From positions 62,001 to 126,000 of the forward strand of contig JACKNH010000009.1 of the NCBI GenBank assembly GCA_024234975.1: DNA of 64,000 bases. The letters are read 5' to 3'. The position numbers and the translations under genes are program-made. Shown piece by piece: positions 18,517-28,632 of the stretch. Position 1 is the stretch's first letter. Each line of letters opens with the position of its first letter. This DNA is from Gammaproteobacteria bacterium (GTDB lineage: Bacteria; Pseudomonadota; Gammaproteobacteria; Ga0077536). The notes under the pieces are model-generated. The model saw nothing but the letters and a program-made list of their open reading frames with translations, was not told where the DNA came from and searched no databases.

Positions 18517-19375
18517 TCAATGAAAATTGAATTCGTCTTCCTTCGCCGGCCGCCGCATGTGTTGCTCGAAATGCTTTTCCCACGATTGCGCCCACGGCCT
18601 GCCGTATAAATCTTCAACTTCGTATTCGATGACACTACCGGGCGACACCGGTAGTGGGCGGCCCGCGGATGGGAAGATCGTCTGGCGGCAGAAGGTGAGA
18701 TTGTTGGGTGCTACATCATTGAATTCCCCCTGTCGCGAAACGAATCGCATGTCGCGCACTGGTTGAACGAACACTTCATCGTCGTAGAACACTGCTTCGT
18801 GCAGCAATCCGATCAATGTTCCGTCGTCGGCGTGGCGCGGCGTCCAGATCTCGATGGTCTGCAGATGATTGGAAAATTCCCAACTGGAGTGGGTAAACCA
18901 GCCCTGGATGTTGGATGTCCATGTAATCAAGGCATCGCCATCCCAGAAGCCGATGGTTTCTCCCATCCACTGCGGTACGTCCGCACCCAGCCTTGGTACG
19001 GCACCACTGTGGTCGAACGCGCGTCCGATATGAACATTGCGGATCGCATTGCCTGATCCACCCCAGAACTGCACGCGCTCGGCGGTTACGGTGACGTCCA
19101 GTTCACCCGGCCCGCCTGGCCCGGACCACCAGCGAATGAAGCGTTGCGGGCGGCAGCGCCGCAAAACCCGCAGGTGTCGCCCCATCACGCGCGGCGGCCA
19201 CGTCGAGATTGTAAAAAGGGAGCCCCGGCCTGACGAATTCAGCGTGGTCCGGCATCGACGACCTGCGCCAGCGGATATCGAATTTCGCCGTCGCAGCAAT
19301 ACCGCCGGCCATCTGAAGCTGCAACAGCCACCATGCCGCCAGCGGCAGACTTTGCGTAAAGCGCCGTTGCAGCAG
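18517..19375 (-). pseudogene. GxWDGDA-family gene with a probable frameshift
   Basis: The 3' two thirds clearly encode a member of the GxW family: GETIGFWDGDALITW, then HLQTIEIWTPR and a C-terminal domain with EYEVEDLYGRPW. Reading upstream, the frame that makes sense changes. Downstream of about 19105 the coding frame contains GPGGPGELDVTV, while upstream a different frame gives a signal-like start (RRFTQSLPLAAWWLLQLQMAGG) and EFVRPGLPFYNLDV before hitting TGA at 19103-19105. A single-base change between about 19105 and 19200 would join them. The 5' end is uncertain because no ATG is available in the upstream frame. It could be a true pseudogene or a sequencing error. It lies 100 nt upstream of the DUF6152 gene on the same strand. 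Confidence 0.55.
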
Positions 19376-19529
19376 GTTTCGTGACGTTTTGTGTCGTATC
19401 CCTGAAGCCACTTGTGCGCCGCTTCGTGCCACCGCAGGTTGTGGTCCAATACCAGCGAAAGTTGTTGAAAAGACTAGCGCAATCGTGGAGCCTTGCACCA
19501 CTTGAAGCAAGGCATGAAAGGCTCGAAGA

Positions 19530-22500
19530 GTGACCCTCAGTCTGACCAGGATCATCCGCCCCGCCCCGACGGCGAAGTGTTGTTGGCGGCGTTGCCACGC
19601 GATATTCGCCTCAGCACTGTGCCTTGCGCTGGTAGCTTCGACCGGCCTTGTCCAAGCCGTCGAAACCAAGTTCAAAGCCAGCGACGCGGGCGACAACCGG
19701 ATGTTGGGCAGCAAGGTCAGGATGACCGAGAACTTCCTGTTCGTGGCGGACCAGGCGCTAAACGTTCAAAAACATGTCTATGTCTTCGCCCGCCAGCCCG
19801 ACGACACCTGGCTCGAAACCGACCTTCTCACCTCTGGCGAGGCAGACACTACAAGCCAATATTTCGGTTCTGAACTGGATGCCGATGGCGGCTATCTCGC
19901 GGTCGCGCGCGCGAATTCTCAGCAGGTCTATGTCTTCGAATACGATGGCAATGGCCACTGGCAACATACCGATACGCTCGATATTCCGGGGGCTTCGAGC
20001 ACCGTAGGCGCGGTGGCAATACAGGGTGATCTGATACTGGTCGGCACACCAGGGCACGATACCGACGGTGGGGCTAACATAGACAACGGCGGCTTCTACG
20101 TTTTTCGACGCGACAGCGCGGCCAACGATGGCACCTGGAATCAGGTGGCCATGGTGGAAGTGGTTGCTGACCCCGGCATAGTTTCCGAACGCGCCGGTAC
20201 GTCGCTGGCCTTCGATGGCAACTACGCCGTGCTTGGCAATACGACCAAGCCGCTGTATACATTCAAGCTCGACCCGCAATCGCAAGGCGTCAGCTGGACG
20301 CAGGTCAATCGAGCCGCGCTGCCGTACACAAGTTACATCGATCTCTCCGGCGACACTCTCATCGTTGGCAACCCGAACGATGCCGATAATGGTGCCAACT
20401 CCGGCGCCGTGTACATTTACCAAAGGCAGGTGGATGACACCTGGCACCAGGTGGTCAAACGTGGCGCTTCGGATGGCCGCGCCAGCGACAAATTCGGAAT
20501 TTCGGTGGCGATTCACGGCGACCGCGCGCTGGTAGGCGCCAACGCCAATGCCTTGATCAATCTCGGTTCGCCCGGCCATGCCTATATCCTGGAGCGCAAC
20601 AGTCAGGGAACGTGGCAGGAAGTCCGCATTCTGACACCGTCCGATGGTATCGGGCAGGACTTCTTCGGCACCAGTGTTGCGTTGACAGACGAGCTTGCGC
20701 TGATCGGCTCCACCGGCGATGACAACCCGGGCCAGAGCAGCGGCGCGGTATACATGTACGATTTCAATGAGGATGGCGATCTGCTGCCGGACAGCATCGA
20801 CGCCGACATCGACGGTGATGGTCTGCCCAACCAGTACGAAACACAGCGCGGCTTCGATCCTTACGATTCGATTGAAGGCACGCAGGATACGGACGTCGAC
20901 GGTTTCGACAACCTGACCGAGTTCCGCAATGGATCCAATCCGTTCAACGGCACCAGCAATCCGGCAACTGTCCCGCGCCGTCACTACAAGGTGTATGCCG
21001 ATGATGGCAAGGCCGGGGCAAGCTTTGGCTGGAGTGTTGCCCTGCAGGGCACGACCGCGATAGTCAGCGCCTTGCAGGATGACAACGAGAACGGCAACAA
21101 CGCCGGCGCCGCCTACGTATTCGAGCGTTCCGGCAGCAACACCTGGTCACAGGTAGATAAACTGCTGGGCGATATCAACGTCACCTCGGACGGCAACCAG
21201 TTCGGCTCCAGTATTGCGCTGGACGGCGACAACGTGGCGATTGGCTCGTGGACCGAAGCCGTTTTGAATTTCCCTATCGCGCTGGGGGGGGCCGTCTACC
21301 TGTTCGAGCGCAGTGAAGGATTATGGTCACGTACGGGAAAAATCTCCTCACCCACCGGCGTTGCATTCTTTGGTTGGCGCGTCGAGTTCAGCGGCGATCA
21401 GCTGCTGGTGGCGGCGCCGTTGATGACATCGACCACAGTGCCCGGCCAACCGGTGTTCGTATACGAGCGCAACGGCAACAACTGGGTACAGGTCCAGGAA
21501 CTCAATGCCGGGCCGGACAGCTTTCTGAGCGATCGCTTCGGCTGGGGCTTTGATATCGACGGTGACCGCGCAGTGTTCGGCGCCTACGACGCACGCGTTT
21601 CAGGTCAGGACCAGACGCCTGGCGCCGCATTCGTCTTCGAACGGGACGTCAATGGCGACTGGACCCGGGTCGCGAAGTTGCAGGCATCCAACGGCGTCAA
21701 CGGCGATCGTTTAGGCATCGCAGTCGCGCTCGATGGTGATCGTGCGGCAGTCACCGCGCCATTGCATGACGAAAACGGAAAGCTCGGCGCCGTATACACG
21801 TTCGAACGTGCCGCCAACGGGACCTGGCTGCAGACCGACATGCTGCCGAACCCCTCGCAAGGCTACAGTTTCGCGTTCGGCGGCAACCTGATCATGGACG
21901 GCGATCGATTATTGGTCTCCGCCTCATCTGACTCCGAGGCCGGCGACGATGCCGGCCGGATGTTTGTCTACCTCCGGCAGCCAAACGGAACCTGGGAACT
22001 GACCACTGATATCGCCGGCAACGACCTGAACGGCGGTGAGCAGTTTGGCGCCCGCGCCGCGCTGGATGGCGACTACATGGTGGCCGGCGCTCTGGGTGAC
22101 AGCCCCAACGGTCGCGCATCAGGCTCGGCCTACTTTTTCTTCAATGATCCGGATAACGATGGCGTCGGCGATTCGGCGGACAATTGCATTGGTGTCGCCA
22201 ATGCCAGCCAGTCTGATCTGGATAGTGACGGCCGCGGTGATCCCTGTGATCTGGACGACAACGCTGACGGCATTCTCGATCTCACGCCGCCACCGGTGAA
22301 TGTCACGCCCGGAAACGAGTTCAGCTACCAGCCTGACCTCGGCTACCTCGGCCCGAATCCGCTGACGCTGAGCATCCAGAACAAGCCTGCGTGGTTGAGT
22401 TTTGATCCAGCCACCGGCGCCTTGACCGGCATTGTCTCCAATGACAATTACGGCACCTATACGAACATCGTGATCAGCGCCGATGCCGGTGACGGACAAG

Positions 22501-25500
22501 CCTTCTCCAGTACGGCCTTCTCGCTCAACGTGGTTGACGCGCGGCCGCCCATTACCGTCGCCACGTTGCCCGACGGCAGTTATTCCACGACCCAGCAGGT
22601 GCGCCTGATCTGCTTTGACGGCGCGGCCCAGACCGGCAGTGGCTGCGCGGCCACCTATTACACGCTCGACGGTAGCCCGCCCACACCGGGCTCATCTGTC
22701 TTCAGCGCGCCGATTAACATCGTCGCGGACACTGTACTGAAGTTCTATTCGATCGATCACGCCGGCAATGCCGAGACGGCCGTCAATACGGCGACTTTCA
22801 ACGTCGACTCGGCCGCGCCGACCATCACCTTGGTAGTACCGGCAGACGACGCCATCCTCGATAGCGGACCGATCATTTCGGGCAGCGCCGCCGACACCGG
22901 GTCATCCGGCCTCGCCAAGATCGAGATTCAGCTCTCAGGTGATAACGGCACGGGTCTGAACGCCAGCGGCACGGCGTTGGTAGGCAATGCCAACGAATGG
23001 GTCACTGTTTGCAGCAGTAACTGCACGAATTGGCAATTCAACACGTCATTGCTGAACTACAGCAATAACGTTCACTACACCGTCCGCGCGCGCGCTGTGG
23101 ACGGTGCGGGCAATTCCAGCCAGGACTCGGCACAGTTTCTGTTCTACGACGGCGAGCCGGCCTTTACTACGCTGAGCGTCAACCTGTCCTCGTCATCGAT
23201 TCTGTTCGGCGGCGAAGTCGACGCCGCGCTAAAGTTGACCGTGCCCGGCAATGCGAATGCGGATCTCACCGGCCAGGAAATCGAACTGACGATTACCGAG
23301 CCGCCGCAGGCGGGCGTGCCGGCCAACCAGATACCGAAGGTGGTATTGACGGTCGAAACCAACGCTGACGGTCAGGTCACGCTGTCCGACCTCGGCCTGG
23401 AAGATTCAGGCGTCACGTTTAACAAGAAGGGCACCTGGACGGTGCAGGCGGCATTCGCCGGTACGCCGTTGTACCAGGCGGCGACCTCGGCCGCGCACCC
23501 GCTGCTGGTCGGTACCTCGGCCGGTTACGCGGTGCTGGTCGAAGGGCGCATCTCGACCAATGAAGGTCTGGAGTCACACAACAAAACCGCCAACCGTATC
23601 TACCAGACGCTGCGCAATCGCAATTTCGTCGACCAGAACATCTTCTACTACAACTTCAACCCCGGGCAGGACGCCAATGGCGATGGCCTGCCGGACAATG
23701 GCGTCGGTCAGGAAGGTCTGGGCATCGATGGCGTCCCCGGCAAGGCGACCATCCGCGCCACCATCGAAGGCCTCGCAACCGTGGTCAATAACAACCCGGC
23801 GCCGTTGTATGTGATCTTCGTCGACCACGGGAATACCGGCAGCAATGGCAGTGAGTTCCTGCTTGGCAATGAATCGATCACGCCGGCGGAACTGGATACC
23901 TGGCTCGATACCTTCGAAGCCAGCCTGACGCCAACTGCCGCCGCAGAAGCACGCGTATTCATCAATGGCTCTTGCTACTCCGGCGGATTCATTCCGCAGC
24001 TCGCCGGCAGCGGTCGTGTGTTGATCAGTTCGGCGGCCGCCAACGAAGTCAGCTACAAGGGGCCGCTGGAATCCGATGGTATCCGCGTGGGTGAATACTT
24101 CCTGGAGGAATTATTCGAGGATCTGGATCGCGGTGAATCGCTGGCATTGGCGTTTGCCGCCGCCACCGGCAAGACCGAGTTGTATACCCGTGAAAGCGAT
24201 GGCGCGAACAGCGCCAATCCGTATCTCGACACGGCGGTTCAACATCCGCTGCTGGAGGACAACGGCGACGGTATCGGTTCCAACGTCCTGCAGGCCAGCG
24301 ACACGGCCGATGGTCGATTCGCCAGCCAGCTGTACCTCGGTACCGGACCAGTGTTCGATACCAACTCGGCGGAAAACCCGGCGGAAGTCGTCGCGGTTAC
24401 TCAGACGCAATTCCTCACCAGTGCACAGAATGCCGCCACCGTAACGCTGACCGCGAACGACAATGCGGAAGTGGCGCAGGCGATCATCGAAGTCCGCCCG
24501 CCGAGCGCGGCGCTGTCCGGCGGTATCGTGCTCGACGGTGGTCAACCGGTCACCGAACAGCGCGAGACTGCCAACTTCGACCGCCGACTGCTGAGCGCGC
24601 CCGCGACCAACGGCTGCGCGGCCAACCAGTTCTGCCTGAACTACGCAACGTTCACACAACCCGGCAAATACGAAGTTTTCTACTACGTGGAAGACCAGCA
24701 GACCGGAGATCTGTCGCCGGCATGGCGTTCCATCGTCTACAAGGGCAAGGGTTCCAACCAGGCGCCAACCGCCGTCGCACTGGCGATTCCGGCAAACCAG
24801 GCAACCGTACGGACCGTGGCCGGTTTCTCCTGGTCCGCCGCCAATGATCCGGATGGCGACCGCCTGACCTATACGTTGCGCGTGTGTACCGACAGCCAGT
24901 TGCAGAACAACTGTATCGTGCAGGAGGAGTTAACCAACCCGATTGCCGTGGTGCAGGGTTTGAGTGACGTCACGACTTACTACTGGCAGGTGGAGTCGGT
25001 CGATTTCTACGGCAGCCGTACGTTGAGTCCGATTCGTTCGTTCCAGACCGATGATGGCAACAACGTGATCGGCGTGATTCGCGGCTTCGTGCAGTCCAGC
25101 CGTGATTTCGCCCTGCTGGCCAGCCACAACGTGCAGCGAACCGATGCCGGCGTACCACTGGAGTTCCTGACCGCCGAGACTGCAGAGGGCGGTGAATACG
25201 TGCTGATCACGCTGGCCGGTCAGGCAACGCTGCAGGCTTCCGCTGCCGGCTTCCAGACCATCTCCGGCCAAAGCGTCGAAGTGCCCGGCCCCGAAATCGA
25301 TCCGTTCACGCTGAAGCCTGTCACCCAGACCGCGCGGTTGGACTTTGTGATGGCGGTAGAGGCAACGGAACCGGCTGACAGCGATGATGACGGTTTGACA
25401 GACGAGGACGAGGTCGGCCAGTACGGCACCAACCCCAATGACTCTGACAGCGACGATGACGGTCTGACCGACGGCGCTGAAGTACTGCAGTACGGCACCA

Positions 25501-25631
25501 ATCCGAACGATGCCGACACCGACGACGATGGTATTTCAGATGGTGACGAGGTCTCGGCTGGCAGCGATCCAAAGGTCAATACCAATGCCGTGATCATGCA
25601 GATCATCGACAGCATCCTGAACGCCGATTAA
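19530..25631 (+). CDS. Giant secreted FG-GAP/TSP3 protein with legumain/caspase-like domain
   Basis: This 2,033-residue secreted protein starts at GTG 19530 after GAAGAG. A signal lies at about residues 20-43 (ends VQAVET). Approximate order: FG-GAP-like blades 47-410; thrombospondin-3-like DxDxDG repeats 411-480; more blades 485-870; TSP3 871-925; putative Ig 930-1005; chitobiase C-terminal-like domain 1008-1095 (YYTLDGSPPTPGSS); Ig-like 1095-1330; a clan CD peptidase-like domain 1332-1600; an Fn3-like domain 1744-1843; a regulatory-like beta domain 1845-1945; three TSP3 repeats 1951-2018; and a tail ending ILNAD. The peptidase-like domain has VDHGN (H1433) and NGSCYSGGF (C1482), the dyad arrangement of legumain-type (C13) enzymes. 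A surface adhesin or processing protease is plausible. The domain calls are by eye; the C13-like dyad is the most specific. Confidence 0.85.
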   Translation: MTLSLTRIIRPAPTAKCCWRRCHAIFASALCLALVASTGLVQAVETKFKASDAGDNRMLGSKVRMTENFLFVADQALNVQKHVYVFARQPDDTWLETDLLTSGEADTTSQYFGSELDADGGYLAVARANSQQVYVFEYDGNGHWQHTDTLDIPGASSTVGAVAIQGDLILVGTPGHDTDGGANIDNGGFYVFRRDSAANDGTWNQVAMVEVVADPGIVSERAGTSLAFDGNYAVLGNTTKPLYTFKLDPQSQGVSWTQVNRAALPYTSYIDLSGDTLIVGNPNDADNGANSGAVYIYQRQVDDTWHQVVKRGASDGRASDKFGISVAIHGDRALVGANANALINLGSPGHAYILERNSQGTWQEVRILTPSDGIGQDFFGTSVALTDELALIGSTGDDNPGQSSGAVYMYDFNEDGDLLPDSIDADIDGDGLPNQYETQRGFDPYDSIEGTQDTDVDGFDNLTEFRNGSNPFNGTSNPATVPRRHYKVYADDGKAGASFGWSVALQGTTAIVSALQDDNENGNNAGAAYVFERSGSNTWSQVDKLLGDINVTSDGNQFGSSIALDGDNVAIGSWTEAVLNFPIALGGAVYLFERSEGLWSRTGKISSPTGVAFFGWRVEFSGDQLLVAAPLMTSTTVPGQPVFVYERNGNNWVQVQELNAGPDSFLSDRFGWGFDIDGDRAVFGAYDARVSGQDQTPGAAFVFERDVNGDWTRVAKLQASNGVNGDRLGIAVALDGDRAAVTAPLHDENGKLGAVYTFERAANGTWLQTDMLPNPSQGYSFAFGGNLIMDGDRLLVSASSDSEAGDDAGRMFVYLRQPNGTWELTTDIAGNDLNGGEQFGARAALDGDYMVAGALGDSPNGRASGSAYFFFNDPDNDGVGDSADNCIGVANASQSDLDSDGRGDPCDLDDNADGILDLTPPPVNVTPGNEFSYQPDLGYLGPNPLTLSIQNKPAWLSFDPATGALTGIVSNDNYGTYTNIVISADAGDGQAFSSTAFSLNVVDARPPITVATLPDGSYSTTQQVRLICFDGAAQTGSGCAATYYTLDGSPPTPGSSVFSAPINIVADTVLKFYSIDHAGNAETAVNTATFNVDSAAPTITLVVPADDAILDSGPIISGSAADTGSSGLAKIEIQLSGDNGTGLNASGTALVGNANEWVTVCSSNCTNWQFNTSLLNYSNNVHYTVRARAVDGAGNSSQDSAQFLFYDGEPAFTTLSVNLSSSSILFGGEVDAALKLTVPGNANADLTGQEIELTITEPPQAGVPANQIPKVVLTVETNADGQVTLSDLGLEDSGVTFNKKGTWTVQAAFAGTPLYQAATSAAHPLLVGTSAGYAVLVEGRISTNEGLESHNKTANRIYQTLRNRNFVDQNIFYYNFNPGQDANGDGLPDNGVGQEGLGIDGVPGKATIRATIEGLATVVNNNPAPLYVIFVDHGNTGSNGSEFLLGNESITPAELDTWLDTFEASLTPTAAAEARVFINGSCYSGGFIPQLAGSGRVLISSAAANEVSYKGPLESDGIRVGEYFLEELFEDLDRGESLALAFAAATGKTELYTRESDGANSANPYLDTAVQHPLLEDNGDGIGSNVLQASDTADGRFASQLYLGTGPVFDTNSAENPAEVVAVTQTQFLTSAQNAATVTLTANDNAEVAQAIIEVRPPSAALSGGIVLDGGQPVTEQRETANFDRRLLSAPATNGCAANQFCLNYATFTQPGKYEVFYYVEDQQTGDLSPAWRSIVYKGKGSNQAPTAVALAIPANQATVRTVAGFSWSAANDPDGDRLTYTLRVCTDSQLQNNCIVQEELTNPIAVVQGLSDVTTYYWQVESVDFYGSRTLSPIRSFQTDDGNNVIGVIRGFVQSSRDFALLASHNVQRTDAGVPLEFLTAETAEGGEYVLITLAGQATLQASAAGFQTISGQSVEVPGPEIDPFTLKPVTQTARLDFVMAVEATEPADSDDDGLTDEDEVGQYGTNPNDSDSDDDGLTDGAEVLQYGTNPNDADTDDDGISDGDEVSAGSDPKVNTNAVIMQIIDSILNAD

Positions 25632-25652
25632 GCAGGCGCCTCCGCCACGCAG

Positions 25653-25690
25653 CGCAGGACTGGAGCCCTAGGGTGGCGTCCGGTCCTGCG
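25653..25690 (+). terminator. Hairpin after the giant gene
   Basis: CGCAGGAC pairs with GTCCTGCG across a 22-nt loop that itself contains CCCTAGGG; two more G-C pairs extend the stem past one mismatch. It starts 22 nt after the stop. There is no clear T-tract. Confidence 0.5.
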
Positions 25691-25743
25691 TATGCAGTAC
25701 CTCATCTGTCTTTCCGGCAGACAGATCAGCGACGCACAACGAT

Positions 25744-25823
25744 CGTCATTTCCGCGAAACCGCAAATCCACTGGGCTCCGCAGAAAGCCCGATGGATTCC
25801 GGCTCACCGCTGCGCGGCGTCCG
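25744..25823 (-). repeat. Dispersed intergenic repeat, inverted divergent copy
   Basis: Read on the minus strand, this stretch follows the same order as the 96-bp repeats at 32.7-32.9 kb: CCGGACGCC, GCAG-GGTGAGCCGGAATCCAT, a variable middle, a GGAT segment, and TTTCGCGGAAATGAC at the end. It is more diverged and somewhat shorter. It lies between the giant gene and the diheme cytochrome gene. Confidence 0.7.
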
Positions 25824-25871
25824 GATAGGCAAGAGCTTGGATGCGCGCTATCAATCGAGTGACGGCTTACC

Positions 25872-26537
25872 TCAGCGCTGCGAGAGGTAAGCCGTCAGTA
25901 ACTCCACCTGCGCTGCATCGAGCGCCTGGCCGTGCGGCGGACATGCCTCGTCCAGACCACGCGTGATAACCATTCTCAGCTGGATGATGTTGTCGCCGTG
26001 CTGCCAGTAGTCATCGGCCAGATTCGGGATGCCGATCTGGGGGTTGCCCTCACCCATCGCGCCGTGGCAGGCCACGCAGTTTTCCTCGTATAAATCGATC
26101 GCCGTTTTGGCAAAACCCGATGCGGCTTCCGTGTCACCCAGGGTGCGCAGATATTGCGCCATCGCACCGATGTCACTCTCGCCCAGCGTTCGACCGAACG
26201 CCGGCATCACATTCTGCCGGCCATTGACGATGGTTTCGCGAATGGCATCGGCACTGTTGCCAAAGTTGAACATCGCTGTGCGCAAATCGGGAATACCGCT
26301 GCTGGCGCTCGCCTTTGCATGGCAGCTGGCGCAATGACCTTCGACCAGCTCGCCTGCCAACGCCATCGCTTCAGCGTTGCCGGCCAACTGTTCGACGGAT
26401 TGCCCGGCGAAGGCTTGTGCGCGATCTTTCAATTGTGTGAGCTGTGCTGCTGAAACCTCGGGGGCCGCCTGCTCGGAGCCGCCACAACCCACCAGCGCCA
26501 GCGGCACCGCCACTAATAACAAACCGAATCTGTACAT
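25872..26537 (-). CDS. Diheme cytochrome c lipoprotein
   Basis: This 221-residue lipoprotein has two class I cytochrome c domains. The lipobox is LVGC with Cys18. The heme sites are CASCH (C69-H73) and CVACH (C154-H158). An axial Met candidate is in NVMPAFG (M111), and the second domain resembles the CcoP/c4 type. Such proteins carry electrons between periplasmic dehydrogenases and terminal oxidases. It lies downstream of the carotenoid oxygenase on the same strand but is separated from it by a hairpin, so it may be expressed independently. A link to the PQQ dehydrogenase or DUF1592 proteins of this window is possible but not shown. Confidence 0.9.
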   Translation of the reverse strand: MYRFGLLLVAVPLALVGCGGSEQAAPEVSAAQLTQLKDRAQAFAGQSVEQLAGNAEAMALAGELVEGHCASCHAKASASSGIPDLRTAMFNFGNSADAIRETIVNGRQNVMPAFGRTLGESDIGAMAQYLRTLGDTEAASGFAKTAIDLYEENCVACHGAMGEGNPQIGIPNLADDYWQHGDNIIQLRMVITRGLDEACPPHGQALDAAQVELLTAYLSQR

Positions 26538-26596
26538 ACCTTTCCTATCGCTTGCGAGCCGAACAGGCCCGCTTTATTAGCAGTTAACTCAATGTG

Positions 26597-26633
26597 TGAC
26601 AACCCGCCCGGCATCCCGTCCGGGCAGGTGTCA
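26597..26633 (-). terminator. Hairpin between carotenoid oxygenase and cytochrome genes
   Basis: TGACA pairs with TGTCA as the outer stem and GCCCGG with CCGGGC as the inner stem, with a two-pair CC/GG segment between and an 8-nt loop. It starts 15 nt beyond the oxygenase stop on the minus strand. Confidence 0.55.
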
Positions 26634-26647
26634 ACTGTACTTGGCGC

Positions 26648-28240
26648 TCAGGCTGTGGGCAGCTGCCAGCCGTTGACCCAGAAACCGTGAACCTGGCCCG
26701 GCACCCGGTACGGCATGTGCACGGTGGCGATGACACCATCTTCCGGGTGCTGGGCGTCGATGATGATGACATCGGAACGGCCTGCTTCATTGCGCCGTGT
26801 CGCCACGCCGATGAGATAACCATCGCCTTCGGCGGCATTGCGGTTGCGTGGCACGAACACCATTTCGGCCAGCGAGGTATCAGGCAGACCGAATTCCTTA
26901 TACGTCTGCTTCTGATGATCAAAAATCACCCAACCCTTGCCGCCGATGAGATAACCCCAGCGATACGGTTCGGTATGGTAGCGATCGTCCTGGCGCGCCA
27001 GCACGCCGCTGACTTCCGGGTACATGATCTCGACCTCGTAATGATCCTGGCGTTTGCTCAGGTCGACCTTCATCCGGCGCACATGGCCGACTGCCTTGGC
27101 CGGGTCCCACTTGTCGTGCAGATGCGGGAAGAACGGAAACTGGTTGGACTCGGCGCCGTCGACATCCCAGTAGAAGACATCGCCGTCCGACCAGGCGCCC
27201 ATGGTATGCGTGGCCATTTCACCCGGACCACGGAACCAGCGGATATCTTTGCCATCACCTCCGCGGCGCATCACACCGAGCCAGCTCGGCAACGTACTGT
27301 CCCAACCGAAATGCGGGCCGCGCGCATCGATGACCTGGCGGCTGCTGGTCATCGGCGTGATCAGGAACGCGATATGACGCTCGGTGGCGGCAAAGTCATG
27401 AATCATGCAGGCGTAGGGCGCCTTGATCCATGCCGACCAGGTCACATTGCCGGTTTTCGGATCGGCAGTGAAGACTTCGATATCTTCGCTCAGCAGTCCG
27501 CTGGCTTCGTAACCGAAGGCGATCATTTCACCGGTACGGGAATCGATCTTGGGGTGTGCGGTGAATGTTTCGCCTTTCATCCCGCCGTTGAAACGGTAGG
27601 CATCGTCGATCACATCCAGCGTCAACGGGTTCATCGCCACTGGCGGGCTGTCTTCCTTCATCGCCAGCAACATATTGTTGAAGTACCAGATCTGCGTATT
27701 GGCGGTGCTGCGGCTCAGGCCTTTGACGCTGGGATCATCGGTCGCGGGATTGCGGTACATGTGGAACAACGAGCGCCGCGCGTCGTGCTGGGCACGCCAA
27801 CGCTGGTTCTTGACGTAACGGCTCTTGTAATCGACATGGCCGTTTTTGATACGCCAGTAAGTGACGTGGCCTTCACCGTCGAAGGCAATGTCGTTCTGCC
27901 ATTCCTCAGGCTTGGGATACTGAGGATCGGGACCGACACGATAGAAGCAGCCATCGAGGTCGGCTGGCAAATCGCCTTCAACCTCGCAGTCATACAAGTC
28001 CGACTCGGCACGATGCACCGCGCCGGCCACGCTGCCACCGGCGCCGAACTTGCCGCGCTCGGTGGGGAACATGACCCCGGCCTCGGCACGTTGGGACACA
28101 CCGACCAGGCCCGCCGACGCTGCCACGCTGCCGGTGACCACGCTGCCGAGAAATCGCCGGCGGTCGACCCGCGTATCTTCCGTGCCAGTTGACGCTGCCG
28201 GCGCCTCCTTGCCCTCTGCTTCGTGCTCAGTGCTGCTCAT
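26648..28240 (-). CDS. Tat-exported carotenoid oxygenase-family enzyme
   Basis: This 530-residue protein is in the carotenoid cleavage/lignostilbene dioxygenase (RPE65) family. These enzymes bind Fe(II) with four His and split C=C bonds of carotenoids or stilbenes. Candidate ligands are in TAHPKID, MIHDFA, ATHTMGAW and the C-terminal VHGFW. The N-terminus has a twin-arginine signal with DRRRFLGS (R27-R29) and a hydrophobic Ala/Gly/Val segment, unlike the usual cytosolic members. The ATG at 28240 follows GAGGGGA. It is divergent from a Tat-exported SDR 393 nt away. Together they could form a periplasmic cleavage and redox pair; the substrate is unknown. Confidence 0.9.
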   Translation of the reverse strand: MSSTEHEAEGKEAPAASTGTEDTRVDRRRFLGSVVTGSVAASAGLVGVSQRAEAGVMFPTERGKFGAGGSVAGAVHRAESDLYDCEVEGDLPADLDGCFYRVGPDPQYPKPEEWQNDIAFDGEGHVTYWRIKNGHVDYKSRYVKNQRWRAQHDARRSLFHMYRNPATDDPSVKGLSRSTANTQIWYFNNMLLAMKEDSPPVAMNPLTLDVIDDAYRFNGGMKGETFTAHPKIDSRTGEMIAFGYEASGLLSEDIEVFTADPKTGNVTWSAWIKAPYACMIHDFAATERHIAFLITPMTSSRQVIDARGPHFGWDSTLPSWLGVMRRGGDGKDIRWFRGPGEMATHTMGAWSDGDVFYWDVDGAESNQFPFFPHLHDKWDPAKAVGHVRRMKVDLSKRQDHYEVEIMYPEVSGVLARQDDRYHTEPYRWGYLIGGKGWVIFDHQKQTYKEFGLPDTSLAEMVFVPRNRNAAEGDGYLIGVATRRNEAGRSDVIIIDAQHPEDGVIATVHMPYRVPGQVHGFWVNGWQLPTA

Positions 28241-28321
28241 TGACGTTCCCCTCTTGAATGGTGCGGTTTCGATACCTCTGAAGCGGACAAGTTTCCCACA
28301 ATTCGGAGACGCATGACGCAT

Positions 28322-28414
28322 GTCCGCCACTCCGGACACCGCGCAGCGGTGGAAAGGAACCTGCCCGATTTCACTCGAAGCCGCATGGATTCCCGCATTC
28401 GCGGTAATGACGGA
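28322..28414 (+). repeat. Dispersed intergenic repeat, divergent copy
   Basis: The stretch keeps the 96-bp repeat's order of elements: CGGACACC, GCAGCGGTGG, TCGAAGCCGCATGGAT, CCCGCATTCGCGG and TAATGACGGA. It differs at many positions from the two near-identical copies near 32.8 kb. It lies in the divergent promoter region between the carotenoid oxygenase and SDR genes. Confidence 0.7.
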
Positions 28415-28632
28415 TTTTGCGGTCAAATGCGCATAGCCCGGGTCACAACGTTTATGCCTCCCATTCCGGAACCCTCGCAGCGGTGGGCCGGACTCCGGTC
28501 CGCAGCCGCCGATGCTGAACGGTTGATATTGCAACGCGGTATCGACAATCGTGATCCGGAAGCCACGTCGGCCGATTTGCGCAGGACGGGGCCGCTTGTA
28601 GAATCGCACGCAATTGTCACCGGAGAATCACC

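Noticed and set aside
25383..25590. Acidic DxDxDG repeats as RTX toxin nonapeptides
   Set aside because: The spacing and the GTNPND element fit thrombospondin-3/EF-hand-like calcium repeats, not GGxGxDxUx RTX units.
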